A DNA stretch of 64,000 nt from Neisseria sp. MVDL19-042950 (GCF_030504625.1 NZ_JAUKWH010000001.1:1-64000), one strand, 5' to 3'. Positions 16,278-25,725 are shown, numbered from the stretch's first letter. The notes: generated by a model not told the origin, from the sequence alone. Program-made: numbers and translations.

Positions 16278-17843
16278 ATGTCTAAAAAAATGTCTGCTAA
16301 ACATATCGCATTAACTGTAATCTGTGCTGCCATGCTCGCAGCTTGTGGAGGAGGCGGTGGTGATCCGCTGAATACGCAGTTGGTTGAAAATGCCAGAGCC
16401 GCACGCAACGTGATGGATCAGATTGAACAACTGGATGCGCCTGAAGAAATTACTATTGAAGACAAGCAAGCTGTCGAAGCTGCTTTGGCCGGTTTCAGAA
16501 AATTAGGTCCGGCAGAAAGATCTTTGGTAAGTAAAGAACTATTAGAAAAATTAAATGCCGTTGTCCAAGCTCTGGAAACTGCAGGAAATGTTGGTGTACC
16601 TCCTTCGGCTGACGGTAGCTTAGGTGAAGCAATTACCGATAATAAAAGCCTTGAGCCGTTAAACCTGCCTACCCCGCTGCATACTTCGTTTATTTCTTCT
16701 GCCGGAGCGCAGCAACATAATCCGCATATGCAATTGCGCACAGTGAACGGAAAACCTGCGTTAGTGGATACTCAAATCGGTTTGATCCGCAGTTTGGCTT
16801 CCAACAAAAATAGTGCTGTTGTAATCGATGGAGTAGTGTTGAATAACACTACTGCGGGTGATAATGCAACTGAAGTCAGCTTTGCCACACCTCATTCCGG
16901 TATTGGTAAAGCTTTTTCCAGTGGTACTTCCAAAGAGGATATCAGTGCTCAGACAGGTGATGAACCTAATACCGTTTTCTCGCCGGTTAAAACTTCTTTA
17001 GATAAAGTAATTGAAGCAAATTACGTCAAGCTGAAAGCCGCTAAAGAAGCACTAGAAAAAGCAGAAAAGGCTTTAGCTAAGGCTGAAAAAGATAAGGTAG
17101 ATGCAGAAGCTTTGGCTGATGCTAAAAAAGCCAAAGATGAAGCATTGAAAGAAAAAGTAAAAATTGAAAATACTTACAATAAAGATCGCGCTGTACGTGA
17201 AGAGCTCGCTAAAGAGTTCACTGGTACTGTTAATAATCTTGCCTACATTAAAAAAGATAAAGATAACTTAGTATTCAACAAAGCGTTCGATGGTGTTTAT
17301 ATCATCCAATTTAATGATGGCACGCAAGTTGTGTTGCATGACTCTGCTGCAGCCGGTTGGACTTATCAAACTTTTGCCCATTATACGGATACACGAAATG
17401 GTGTTACCCATGCTTATCAAAGCTTGGGTGATGAAACGCCGATTGCTTCAATACCTAAAGCAGGTACCGCCACTTACCGTGGGTTGACTACGGCTTATCT
17501 TCGCGAAGGGAATGAAAATCTCCGGCTTACTGCAGATGTAACTGCGGTTGCCGATTTTGCCAAGAAAGCTTTACGTTTTGAAACCAGCAATTCGCACTTC
17601 CATGCTTTGGCAAACGGTGTGCGTGTTTCCAGCAAAGCTGACGAATACGATATGAAAGGCTCGGCAGTTTGGACAGACAACAGCAACAGTTTTAAAGGCG
17701 AGGTTAATACTGCCAATAAAGCGATGACCGGTACGTTAAATGGTAAATTCTATGGTGCCAATGTTGCTGAAATCGGCGGTACTTATGGCTTGTCGGGCAA
17801 GGATAAGCAATTGATCGGCGGTTACGGCGCGAAACGACCATAA
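16278..17843 (+). CDS. Slam-dependent surface lipoprotein with TbpB-like C-terminal barrel
   Basis: A 521-residue lipoprotein. The signal peptide ends in lipobox LAAC with Cys23, followed by a GGGGG anchor typical of surface lipoproteins. Residues 242-314 form a Lys/Ala/Glu-rich heptad coiled coil. The last 100 residues (MTGTLNGKFYGANVAEIGG and the ending GGYGAKR) match the eight-stranded barrel of TbpB, HpuA and fHbp-type proteins. The next gene encodes a Slam translocon, which such barrels need to reach the outer surface. The ligand is unknown: the N-terminal half resembles no receptor I know. Start chosen at ATG after AAAGGGGATGTT. Confidence 0.8.
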   Translation: MSKKMSAKHIALTVICAAMLAACGGGGGDPLNTQLVENARAARNVMDQIEQLDAPEEITIEDKQAVEAALAGFRKLGPAERSLVSKELLEKLNAVVQALETAGNVGVPPSADGSLGEAITDNKSLEPLNLPTPLHTSFISSAGAQQHNPHMQLRTVNGKPALVDTQIGLIRSLASNKNSAVVIDGVVLNNTTAGDNATEVSFATPHSGIGKAFSSGTSKEDISAQTGDEPNTVFSPVKTSLDKVIEANYVKLKAAKEALEKAEKALAKAEKDKVDAEALADAKKAKDEALKEKVKIENTYNKDRAVREELAKEFTGTVNNLAYIKKDKDNLVFNKAFDGVYIIQFNDGTQVVLHDSAAAGWTYQTFAHYTDTRNGVTHAYQSLGDETPIASIPKAGTATYRGLTTAYLREGNENLRLTADVTAVADFAKKALRFETSNSHFHALANGVRVSSKADEYDMKGSAVWTDNSNSFKGEVNTANKAMTGTLNGKFYGANVAEIGGTYGLSGKDKQLIGGYGAKRP

Positions 17844-18064
17844 ATTGTTTTTTCCGAATGAAACCGCTTGAGCAATTCAGGCGGTTTTACTTTGTTGGGT
17901 TTATGCGGGTTGTGAAATAATAACAAAACGCTGCTTATGGCTTATTTCTAATATCCTAGGCCGTCTGAAAATATTTTAAACAACTTCACAACATTTAAAA
18001 AAATATTTAAAACATTATGTTAAAGAACTGGATCAGCTGTTTGCTGGATTTTTTATAGTGTGAT

Positions 18065-18090
18065 GGAGAGGATTGGAGTATTATCTCTCC
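18065..18090. repeat. Short inverted repeat upstream of slam
   Basis: GGAGAG and CTCTCC arms around a 14-base AT-rich loop. It lies in the 337-base interval between the lipoprotein and slam, together with a DUS near 17960, a Fur-like box and a DUS hairpin. The arms are too short to be a firm terminator call. Confidence 0.3.
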
Positions 18091-18108
18091 ATGAAATAAT
18101 TGATAGTA

Positions 18109-18131
18109 CAAATCATTATTATTATTCATTT
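18109..18131 (+). promoter_or_regulatory. Fur-box-like sequence upstream of slam
   Basis: ACAAATCATTATTATTATTC carries several overlapping ATTAT/ATCATT half-sites like a ferric uptake regulator site. It is not a full consensus. It suggests that the Slam gene, and perhaps its lipoprotein, responds to iron. Confidence 0.35.
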
Positions 18132-18146
18132 TGGGAATATTCAGAA

Positions 18147-18174
18147 AAGGCCGTCTGAACATTTCAGACGGCTT
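18147..18174 (+). terminator. DUS hairpin directly before the slam start codon
   Basis: AAGGCCGTCTGAA and TTCAGACGGCTT flank two bases. It ends only 7-16 bases before the possible start codons of slam, so it lies in the leader of that gene rather than between transcription units. Confidence 0.5.
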
Positions 18175-18189
18175 GATTAAATGATACTT

Positions 18190-19686
18190 ATGAAAAAAAC
18201 ATTACTTTTTTGTTCTTTGGCTTTTTTTTCGTCAGCCGTACTTGCTAATACGCCTCCGGCTATTAGGCCGGAACCTCAAGTTGAGCCGGAGTTGAAACTC
18301 CATACGGCGGAGCCGAGTGTACTTGACGCGGTAGACAAACCTAAACCTGTAACAGAAACGAAGCAGGAGCAGGTGTTGGAAGTGAATGCGCAGATGCTGT
18401 TGGAAAATCCGAAACTGCTTTCGAGAGCGATGTATTCCGCGGTGATGATGCAGAATGTGGCCGGTATTAAAGTGTTATTGCCGATTTATGAGCAATGGCC
18501 GCAGCATGATAAAGGGCTGGCAAAATTCGGGCGGGCATTGGTGGCGCAATCCGAAGGTAAAGCGAAAGAAGCAGTAGCCCTTTACCGTGAATTGATTGCG
18601 GAACAGCCGGATGCCGCGGTTATCCGCATGCAGTTGGCGCAGGCTTTATTTGAAGACCAGCAGAATGAGGCGGCAATCGATCAGTTTGACCGTTTGCAGA
18701 GTGAAAATTTACCGGATGTTGTACGTGAACGGATTGCCCAATACCGTGAAGCCTTACGTAAGCGTGATGCGTGGCAGGTATATGGGGGAATCAATATCGC
18801 CCGCGAGCAGAACATCAACCAAGCGCCGAAACAGCGGCGTTTAGGTAATTATCTTAACGAGCAGCAATGTGCCGACGCACGAAAGAATTATCCGAGTGAC
18901 GATTGCTTCCGCGGTTGGACGTTTGATGCGCCGATAGACGCAACGGTTATCAGCTATCAGGCAGGGGCTGAGAAAAAATGGTCGCTGAATAGCGGTTTTT
19001 ATACCAAAGCGGGAGTGGATATTTATGGCAAGAGCTATCCGTCGTATTCCCGTTATAACGATATTACGGTTCGCGTTACCGGTGGGGTAGGTTATGCGGA
19101 TCAGCGTAATGATGTAGGGGTTTCGCCTTTTCATGAACGGCGTATCTACGGTAACGATGCCTATAGTTATACCAACGGCGCACGCCTGCATTGGAACCGC
19201 TGGCTGACACCGCGGTTGCAGACCCTCACTGCCGTCGAATTAGGCCGTCTGAAAAATATCCAACGCGAGCGTTCCGATATTACCAGCCAGCTGGTGAGTG
19301 GTTCGTTGGTATTTTATTCGAGTGCTCGCCAGTATTGGTTGTTGGGAACCGATTTTTATAAGGAGCGAAACGGCCAAGACCGCAGCGATAATTTCAACCG
19401 ATATGGCGTGAGAGCGGCATGGGGTCAGGAATGGGGCGGAGGATTATCCAGCCGTGTGCAGGTCGGAGGGGCGAGACGTTTGTATGATACGCCGACGTTG
19501 TTGAGTGACGGCGCGAGACGCGAAGATAAAGAGTGGAATGCTTCGGTGTCGTTGTGGCATCGTGCCGTACATTTGGGCGGCATTACCCCGCGTTTGACTT
19601 TCTCACATAATCGTACTTCCAGTAATGACGTTTTCCACGAACACAGTAAAAACCGTGCGTTTGTTGAGTTGACTAAAGCGTTCTAA
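18190..19686 (+). CDS. Surface lipoprotein assembly modulator (Slam, DUF560)
   Basis: An outer-membrane translocon that flips specific lipoproteins to the cell surface. From MKKTLLF it has 498 residues: a signal peptide to about residue 19 (AVLA/NT), a periplasmic TPR region at about 100-190 (LYRELIAEQPDAAVIRMQLA) and a 14-stranded DUF560 barrel from about 195 to the terminal Phe. The upstream gene encodes its probable substrate. An in-frame ATG at 18181 would add three residues; neither start has a good ribosome-binding site. A second, divergent Slam lies at 27719-29275. Confidence 0.9.
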   Translation: MKKTLLFCSLAFFSSAVLANTPPAIRPEPQVEPELKLHTAEPSVLDAVDKPKPVTETKQEQVLEVNAQMLLENPKLLSRAMYSAVMMQNVAGIKVLLPIYEQWPQHDKGLAKFGRALVAQSEGKAKEAVALYRELIAEQPDAAVIRMQLAQALFEDQQNEAAIDQFDRLQSENLPDVVRERIAQYREALRKRDAWQVYGGINIAREQNINQAPKQRRLGNYLNEQQCADARKNYPSDDCFRGWTFDAPIDATVISYQAGAEKKWSLNSGFYTKAGVDIYGKSYPSYSRYNDITVRVTGGVGYADQRNDVGVSPFHERRIYGNDAYSYTNGARLHWNRWLTPRLQTLTAVELGRLKNIQRERSDITSQLVSGSLVFYSSARQYWLLGTDFYKERNGQDRSDNFNRYGVRAAWGQEWGGGLSSRVQVGGARRLYDTPTLLSDGARREDKEWNASVSLWHRAVHLGGITPRLTFSHNRTSSNDVFHEHSKNRAFVELTKAF

Positions 19687-19706
19687 ACGGATTTAAGCCA
19701 TCGAAA

Positions 19707-19738
19707 AAAGGCCGTCTGCATATTTCAGACGGCCTTTT
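19707..19738 (+). terminator. DUS hairpin terminator after slam
   Basis: AAAAGGCCGTCTG and CAGACGGCCTTTT arms around a six-base loop, ending in T residues. Confidence 0.75.
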
Positions 19739-19872
19739 GCATAGCTTTGCATTCGGATGCGGTATAATCAAATAATCACAGCCGGAATGTTGGGATATTT
19801 TATGTCTGTATTTTGCATATTCGGCTAAATTTATATCAATGCCGTCTGAAACGGCTTATTACGGAAGAGAAA

Positions 19873-20628
19873 ATGGATACACCGCAAAATCCACTGCCGC
19901 GTCATCGCGCTTCTCTGCGGCAGAACAGTATTTATCTGTTGCCCAATTCTTTTACCATTGCAGCGCTGTTTTCTGCGTTTTTTGCGATTACCCAAGCCAT
20001 GCACGGGCGTTATGAAACGGCGGCAATCGCCGTGTTCGTTTCCATGCTGCTCGATGGTATGGACGGGCGCGTAGCGCGTTGGACAAACAGCCAAAGTGCG
20101 TTCGGCGAACAGCTCGACAGTTTGGCCGATATGGTAAGTTTCGGCGTGGCCCCTGCATTGATTGCCTATAAATGGCAGCTTTGGCAATTTGGCAAAATAG
20201 GTTATTCGGTAGCGTTTATTTATTGCGCCTGTGCCGCTTTGCGTTTGGCATTATTCAATACTTTGATAGGAAAAGTTGATAAACGCTGGTTTATCGGTAT
20301 TCCGAGCCCGACTGCCGCGGCATTGATTGTGGGTATGATTTGGGTAAGCCACAGTTATGAAGCGCTGCCTGCTCTGGAATGGGTTTGCCTGATTGTAACG
20401 CTGTTCGCAGGGCTTTCGATGGTGGTACAGATTCCGTTTTGGAGTTTCAAAGAAATCAACGTCCGCCGCCGCGTACCGTTTTTTGCCATGGTGGTTTTCA
20501 TGCTGATACTGCTGATCGTGGCTTGGGAACCTTCGCTGGTCTTGTTTCTGTTTTTCTTGGGATACAGTTTGTCGGGCTATGTGATGTTTGCATGGCGTTG
20601 GTTGAAACGGCGGAAACAGGCCGTCTGA
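19873..20628 (+). CDS. pssA: CDP-diacylglycerol-serine O-phosphatidyltransferase
   Basis: An inner-membrane enzyme joining serine to CDP-diacylglycerol to make phosphatidylserine, precursor of phosphatidylethanolamine. The CDP-alcohol phosphotransferase signature is complete: DGMDGRVAR, then G and DSLAD. About six to eight hydrophobic helices follow. The ATG after GGAAGAGAAA gives 251 residues. A longer frame from TTG at 19813 has no ribosome-binding site. The last codons end in a DUS. Confidence 0.9.
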   Translation: MDTPQNPLPRHRASLRQNSIYLLPNSFTIAALFSAFFAITQAMHGRYETAAIAVFVSMLLDGMDGRVARWTNSQSAFGEQLDSLADMVSFGVAPALIAYKWQLWQFGKIGYSVAFIYCACAALRLALFNTLIGKVDKRWFIGIPSPTAAALIVGMIWVSHSYEALPALEWVCLIVTLFAGLSMVVQIPFWSFKEINVRRRVPFFAMVVFMLILLIVAWEPSLVLFLFFLGYSLSGYVMFAWRWLKRRKQAV

Positions 20629-20766
20629 AATGGCAACGGCTTTGCGAATTCCGCTTCTTTTGCTTTGGATTACCGTAATCCGGCTCGGCGTGAAGTTGTA
20701 ACGGTTTGTGCTGCACAGATTGTTGTGCGGAAGGCTTTGTGCGGCAATTGTTTGATTGAGTGGTGA

Positions 20767-20805
20767 AGGCCGTCTGAAAACGAACTATTTGTTTTCAGAC
20801 GGCCT
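20767..20805 (+). terminator. DUS hairpin terminator after pssA
   Basis: AGGCCGTCTGAAAAC and GTTTTCAGACGGCCT pair perfectly around a nine-base loop. Confidence 0.7.
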
Positions 20806-20856
20806 GACCTGCTTTTTGCTGTTTTGGTTAGCTAATTGATAATATGGAGAAATGAT

Positions 20857-22272
20857 ATGAACACCCGCAAAGAAACCGACTTACTCGGCGAACGTTTGAT
20901 TGCCAATGATGCTTATTGGGGTATTCACGCCTTGCGCGCCATTGAGAATTTTAAAATTTCTTCGCAGAAGATTTCAGATATTCCCGAGTTTGTACGCGGC
21001 ATGGTAATGGTAAAAAAAGCAACCGCCCGCGCCAACGGCGAATTGGGGGTGATTCCCGCTGATGTTGCGGCAGCGATTGAAGCGGCCTGCGATGAGGTAT
21101 TGGTAAAAGGCCGCTGTTTGGATCAGTTTCCGTTGGATGTTTTTCAAGGCGGCGCGGGTACTTCATTAAACATGAATACCAACGAAGTGATTGCCAACCT
21201 TGCTTTGGAAACATTAGGTTATGAAAAGGGCCGCTACGATATTATCAACCCGATGGATCATGTTAATGCCAGCCAGTCCACCAACGATGCCTATCCGACG
21301 GGCTTTCGCATTGCGGTTTACAACAGCATTGTCGCCATGTTGGAGCATGTAGGCCGTCTGAAAAAATCATTTGAAAATAAAGCTGAAGAATTCAGCGGCA
21401 TATTGAAAATGGGGCGTACCCAGTTGCAAGATGCCGTGCCGATGACGGTCGGGCAGGAATTCGGCGCATTCGCCACATTGCTTGAAGAGGAAACCCGCCA
21501 CCTTTTACATGCTGCGGCTTCGTTGCTGGAAGTGAACTTGGGGGCGACTGCAATCGGTACCGGTGTGAATGCGCCCGAAGGTTATTCGCAACTGGCGGTA
21601 AAAAAACTTTCCGAAGTGAGCGGTTTGGCTTGCACACTGTCTCCCAACCTGATTGAAGCCACTTCAGACTGCGGCGATTATGTAACCGTGCACGGTGCGT
21701 TGAAACGCACTGCGGTAAAACTCTCCAAGATTTGCAACGACTTGCGCCTGCTGTCATCAGGCCCGCGTGCCGGTTTGAACGAAATCAATTTGCCGGAAAT
21801 GCAGGCCGGTTCGTCCATTATGCCGGCCAAAGTCAACCCTGTGATTCCCGAAGTGGTTAATCAGGTGGGTTTCAAAGTGATCGGCAACGATACCGCCGTT
21901 ACCTTCGCTGCCGAAGCAGGGCAATTGCAATTGAACGTGATGGAACCGGTAATCGGGCAATGTATGTTTGAAAGCATTTCCATTATCGGCAATGCCTGCG
22001 TGAACCTCGCCGACAAATGCGTGGACGGTATTACCGTCAATCGTAAAGTGTGTGAACAATACGTGTTGAATTCCATCGGGTTGGTAACGTATCTCAACCC
22101 CTTTATCGGCCATCACAACGGCGATAAAGTAGGTAAGATCTGCGCCCAAACCGGCAAAGGCGTGCGTGAAGTGGTGTTGGAATTGGGTTTGTTGGGCGAG
22201 GCGGAATTGGATGACATTCTGTCGCCTGAAAACCTGATGAAGCCGCAATACAAGGCGAAACGGTTTAATTAG
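20857..22272 (+). CDS. aspA: Aspartate ammonia-lyase
   Basis: Converts aspartate to fumarate and ammonia, feeding nitrogen and the C4 pool. The 471-residue protein has the fumarase/aspartase signature [11 protein letters not shown] and the catalytic loop serine in it. Substrate-binding TSTND-like (QSTNDAYPT) is present. Start chosen at the ATG after TGGAGAAATGAT. The gene appears monocistronic, and a mobile element interrupts the DUS hairpin downstream. Confidence 0.95.
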   Translation: MNTRKETDLLGERLIANDAYWGIHALRAIENFKISSQKISDIPEFVRGMVMVKKATARANGELGVIPADVAAAIEAACDEVLVKGRCLDQFPLDVFQGGAGTSLNMNTNEVIANLALETLGYEKGRYDIINPMDHVNASQSTNDAYPTGFRIAVYNSIVAMLEHVGRLKKSFENKAEEFSGILKMGRTQLQDAVPMTVGQEFGAFATLLEEETRHLLHAAASLLEVNLGATAIGTGVNAPEGYSQLAVKKLSEVSGLACTLSPNLIEATSDCGDYVTVHGALKRTAVKLSKICNDLRLLSSGPRAGLNEINLPEMQAGSSIMPAKVNPVIPEVVNQVGFKVIGNDTAVTFAAEAGQLQLNVMEPVIGQCMFESISIIGNACVNLADKCVDGITVNRKVCEQYVLNSIGLVTYLNPFIGHHNGDKVGKICAQTGKGVREVVLELGLLGEAELDDILSPENLMKPQYKAKRFN

Positions 22273-22361
22273 GCCGTCTGAAAAATACCGGTCGGATACG
22301 GTAAGTATATGAACGGTTAAAACAAATGCTTCTTAATCGGTAGCTGTATTACATAAAGGCC

Positions 22362-22540
22362 GAGACCTTTGCAAAATATTTAATTAATGATATTTAACAC
22401 ATAATATTGCTTTTAACAGTCCATACCGATTAAAAACATCTTAAATCTGCTTAATTTTGTAAGCAAATTTAAGACGTTTTTCATTTCGGCAATTTTATTT
22501 GGCAGAATATTTTAGTAACGTATGTTATTGCAAAGGTCTC
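22362..22540. mobile_element. 179-bp MITE with 13-bp terminal inverted repeats
   Basis: Perfect terminal repeats GAGACCTTTGCAA (22362-22374) and TTGCAAAGGTCTC (22528-22540) bound AT-rich non-coding DNA. It is flanked on both sides by AGGCC, a 5-bp target duplication within a DUS hairpin. The ends resemble those of IS5-family elements known in Neisseria (recalled, not searched). It carries no transposase and must have been moved in trans. The rest of 22273-22747 holds two DUS and the aldehyde dehydrogenase leader. Confidence 0.75.
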
Positions 22541-22568
22541 AGGCCGTCTGAAATTTTCAGACGGCCTT
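22541..22568 (+). terminator. DUS hairpin split by the MITE
   Basis: AGGCCGTCTGAA and TTCAGACGGCCT, three-base loop, followed by T residues. Its left AGGCC is one copy of the MITE target duplication. Confidence 0.65.
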
Positions 22569-22747
22569 TCCGTATCGGCAGAGTATTCTGTAAGGTATTG
22601 CCGCCATTACAGTATCAAGCGCTATCTCAAACTACTTTTACAATGACAAAAACATTTATTGCTTGAACCTGCTATCAAAAGCTACTATGCTCGAACAGAG
22701 CCTATTCGGGCTTGCCGAATGATGCATTAATAAAAGGAGAAACAATC

Positions 22748-24232
22748 ATGTCAAAGAATCTGAATGTGTTTGATAAAGAATACGGCCTGCTGATCAACGG
22801 CGAATGGACCAAAGGCAGCAAAGGCGAGTTGATGACATCATACAACCCTTCCAACGGTGCCGAGCTGGCGAAATTTGTCGATGCCAGCAATGAAGACGTA
22901 GATGCGGCGGTAAAAGCGGCACAGGAAGCGTTTAAAACATGGAAAAAAACCACTGCTGCCGAGCGTGCTTTGATTTTGAACCAAATCGCCGACGTGATCG
23001 ACGAAAACACCGAGTTGTTTGCTTTGCAGGAAACGTTGGATAACGGTAAGCCCATCCGCGAAACCCGTGCCGCCGATATTCCTTTGGCTTCCGATCATTT
23101 CCGTTATTTCGCCAGTGTTATCCGCGGCGAAGAAGGCACTTGCAACCAGTTGGACGAAGAAGATTTGTCTATCGTGTTGCGCGAGCCTATCGGCGTGGTA
23201 GGCCAAATTATTCCGTGGAACTTTCCGTTCCTGATGGCGGCTTGGAAAATCGCTCCTGCCTTGGCTGCGGGTTGTACCATCGTTATCCACCCGTCAAGCA
23301 GCACTTCGTTGAGCCTGTTGTCGTTTGCCCAAAAAGTGAACCACTTGCTGCCTAAAGGCGTGTTGAACATCATCACCGGCCGCGGCTCGAAATCAGGCGA
23401 ATACATGCTGCACCATAAAGGCTTCAGCAAGCTGGCATTTACCGGTTCTACCGAAGTCGGCCGCCACGTTGGTATTGCCGCCGCTGAAATGCTGATTCCG
23501 GCTACATTGGAATTGGGCGGTAAGTCTGCCAACATCTTCTTCGACGACATGCCGTTCGACAAGGCTTTGGAAGGCGCGCAAAAAGGTATTCTGTTCAACC
23601 AAGGCCAAGTGTGCTGTGCCGGTTCGCGTATCTTTGTTCAAGAAGGGATTTACGATAAATTCGTGAATGCGCTGGCGGAAGAGTTCAAGAAAGTGAAAGT
23701 CGGCTTGCCGTGGGAAGACGATACCCAAATGGGTGCACAAGTGAATGCCGGCCAGCTCGACACCATTCTGAAGTATGTGAAAATCGGCGAGCAAGAAGGC
23801 GCGCGCATCATTACCGGCGGTAAGAAAATCGAAAGCGGCGATTTGGGCAAAGGCGAATTCGTCGAGCCGACCCTGATTGCGGCACAAAGCAACGACGACC
23901 GTGTTTCGCAAGAAGAAATCTTCGGGCCGGTGGCTACGGTGATCAAGTTCAAAACCGAAGAAGACGTGATCAAAATGGCCAACGATTCCGAATACGGTTT
24001 GGGCGGTGCGGTTTGGAGTAAAGACATCAACCGCTGCCTGCGTGTTTCCCGTGCTTTGGAAACCGGCCGCGTTTGGGTGAACTGCTATAACCGCTTGCCT
24101 GCAGGCGCACCGTTCGGCGGTTACAAAACTTCCGGTATCGGCCGCGAAACCCACAAAATGATGTTGGCTGCTTACACCCAAGTGAAAAACATCTACATCA
24201 GTACCCGCGAAGAGCGTGAAGGCATGTATTGA
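22748..24232 (+). CDS. NAD-dependent aldehyde dehydrogenase
   Basis: A 494-residue ALDH-superfamily enzyme oxidising an aldehyde to its acid. Visible are the Rossmann signature, the general base Glu in LELGGKS and the nucleophilic Cys in GQVCCAGSR. The C-terminal EYGLGGAVWSKD and GRVWVNCYNR are typical of the acetaldehyde/chloroacetaldehyde dehydrogenase group. The exact substrate cannot be told. Start chosen at the ATG after AAGGAGAAACAATC, not the upstream in-frame ATG at 22712. Confidence 0.9.
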   Translation: MSKNLNVFDKEYGLLINGEWTKGSKGELMTSYNPSNGAELAKFVDASNEDVDAAVKAAQEAFKTWKKTTAAERALILNQIADVIDENTELFALQETLDNGKPIRETRAADIPLASDHFRYFASVIRGEEGTCNQLDEEDLSIVLREPIGVVGQIIPWNFPFLMAAWKIAPALAAGCTIVIHPSSSTSLSLLSFAQKVNHLLPKGVLNIITGRGSKSGEYMLHHKGFSKLAFTGSTEVGRHVGIAAAEMLIPATLELGGKSANIFFDDMPFDKALEGAQKGILFNQGQVCCAGSRIFVQEGIYDKFVNALAEEFKKVKVGLPWEDDTQMGAQVNAGQLDTILKYVKIGEQEGARIITGGKKIESGDLGKGEFVEPTLIAAQSNDDRVSQEEIFGPVATVIKFKTEEDVIKMANDSEYGLGGAVWSKDINRCLRVSRALETGRVWVNCYNRLPAGAPFGGYKTSGIGRETHKMMLAAYTQVKNIYISTREEREGMY

Positions 24233-24261
24233 TTGTTGATGTAGTCTTGGTTTGAATAAGG

Positions 24262-24293
24262 AGGCCGTCTGAAAAACTGTTTTCAGACGGCCT
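24262..24293. terminator. Bidirectional DUS hairpin between aldehyde dehydrogenase and BON-LysM gene
   Basis: AGGCCGTCTGAAAA and TTTTCAGACGGCCT around a four-base loop. It lies between convergent genes and can serve both. Confidence 0.75.
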
Positions 24294-24301
24294 TTGTGTA
24301 T

Positions 24302-24805
24302 TCAAACAGGCAAAGAAGTGCCGGAAAGGTTATTCGGGGATGCGTAATTTCTGACCCGGGTAAATTTATTCGGATCGCTCAACATCGGTTTGTTGGCTTC
24401 AAAGATTTTCATGTATTGGTTGGCATCGCCGTAGTATTTTTTCGCGATGGCGGATAAGGTGTCACCTTTAACTTCGTCGTGATACTGTGCGGCCACCGAC
24501 GCAGGGAAAGTCAGATTATTTTCAACATCGGATACGCCGATTATGTTGCCGGCAGCCAAAACCGCTTTTTCGGCAGCTTCTTGCAAAGGTGCGGAGCCGC
24601 TTAAGGTTACTTTGCCGCTGGCTCCGTCGAAGCCGACACTTAAACCGGTTAAGCCGAGGTTTTGTTTTTCGATATATGCTTGGATGGCGGTTGATGCTTT
24701 CAGGTTCAGATCTTCCACGTTGGCAGCGGCTGCCGCAGCAACCTCTTTTTCATCTTTACCAAACAGCTTTTCGCCTGCATTTTTAATGAAGCTGAATAAA
24801 CCCAT
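24302..24805 (-). CDS. BON-LysM protein with frameshifted C-terminus
   Basis: Residues 33-98 form a BON domain and 107-147 the start of a LysM domain (VKGDTLSAIAKKYYG, IFEANKPMLSDPNK), as in E. coli Kbp/YgaU, a small potassium-responsive cytoplasmic protein. The family ends in IYPGQKLRIPE. Here that sequence is intact in the neighbouring frame, followed by its own stop at about 24330. One A is missing from an expected AAAA run near 24365, so the annotated product ends in 20 unrelated residues. The LysM fold is probably damaged unless the indel is a sequencing error. Repaired length would be about 158 residues. Confidence 0.8.
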   Translation of the reverse strand: MGLFSFIKNAGEKLFGKDEKEVAAAAAANVEDLNLKASTAIQAYIEKQNLGLTGLSVGFDGASGKVTLSGSAPLQEAAEKAVLAAGNIIGVSDVENNLTFPASVAAQYHDEVKGDTLSAIAKKYYGDANQYMKIFEANKPMLSDPNKFTRVRNYASPNNLSGTSLPV

Positions 24806-25047
24806 GGTGATACTCTTTTATGAATAATCGTTAAAAATCCGATAATTTCGTTGGAGTGCTGCAAATGCGGCCCTGCCGGAAAACGGGCGGGCGGCGGCAG
24901 TTTGCCGGCGCGCCAACTTTCGTATCATTGTATGCGCCGCCGGTTTTGACAAGCGGGCGGAACAAGCCTTACTTGGTTTTACAAAATGGGGCATGAGGCC
25001 GATGATATTGTTACAATGTGAACATAATATATTCGAACTATTTGATT

Positions 25048-25725
25048 ATGAACGGTGATATTACGCTGCTTACTTTGTTTCTTATCGGTTTTTTCGGCGG
25101 CGGCCATTGCGTGGGTATGTGCGGCGGGCTGAGCAGCGCATTTGCTTTGCAATTGCCGCCGCATATCAACCGGTTTTGGTTGATTGTGTTGCTCAATGCA
25201 GGCCGTGTCGGCAGCTATGTCGTTATCGGGTTGTTGCTCGGATTGCTCGGGCAAATCGGCATTTCGTTCGACCAAACCCGTTGGCTGCAAAACATTTTAT
25301 TTGTTGCCACCAATCTGTTGTTGCTGTTTTTAGGGCTTTATCTGGCCGGGCTTTCGGGGCTGGCGGGCAAAGTGGAAAGTATCGGAAAACCGGTATGGAG
25401 GCGGCTGAATCCGTTATTAAACAAACTGTTGCCGATACAGTCGGTGCCTGCGTGTTTCGGCGTGGGCCTGCTCTGGGGTTGGCTGCCGTGCGGTTTGGTG
25501 TATAGTGCTTCTTTATATGCACTCGGCAGCGGCAGCGCAAAACAGGGCGGTTTGTATATGCTGGCGTTTGCGCTCGGTACGTTGCCCAATCTGCTGGTAA
25601 TGGGCTTTTTTGCCGTGCAGTTCAAGCAGTTTTTGCAACGGCGTGGCGTGAGGCTTGCCGCAGGGTTGGCGGTTGCGGCTTGGGCTGTTTGGCAGTTGGC
25701 AGGTTTTTTTCAGACGGCCTTTTAA
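25048..25725 (+). CDS. TauE/SafE-UreH-like integral membrane protein
   Basis: A 225-residue protein with six or so hydrophobic helices. The N-terminal motif GGGHCVGMCGG and the internal WGWLPCGLVYSA are conserved in the UreH_2 group, found near cytochrome oxidase and metal-handling genes. Cysteines in both motifs suggest transition-metal handling, but transport has not been shown for close relatives that I know of. Start taken at ATG 25048; an upstream GTG is possible. The C-terminus is encoded by a DUS (FQTAF). Confidence 0.65.
   Translation: MNGDITLLTLFLIGFFGGGHCVGMCGGLSSAFALQLPPHINRFWLIVLLNAGRVGSYVVIGLLLGLLGQIGISFDQTRWLQNILFVATNLLLLFLGLYLAGLSGLAGKVESIGKPVWRRLNPLLNKLLPIQSVPACFGVGLLWGWLPCGLVYSASLYALGSGSAKQGGLYMLAFALGTLPNLLVMGFFAVQFKQFLQRRGVRLAAGLAVAAWAVWQLAGFFQTAF

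Noticed and set aside
22362-22540. Correia repeat
   Set aside because: The terminal repeats are GAGACCTTTGCAA, not the TATAGTGGATT ends of Correia elements.
23393-24181. 262-codon minus-strand frame opposite the aldehyde dehydrogenase
   Set aside because: Antisense shadow of a well-supported gene.
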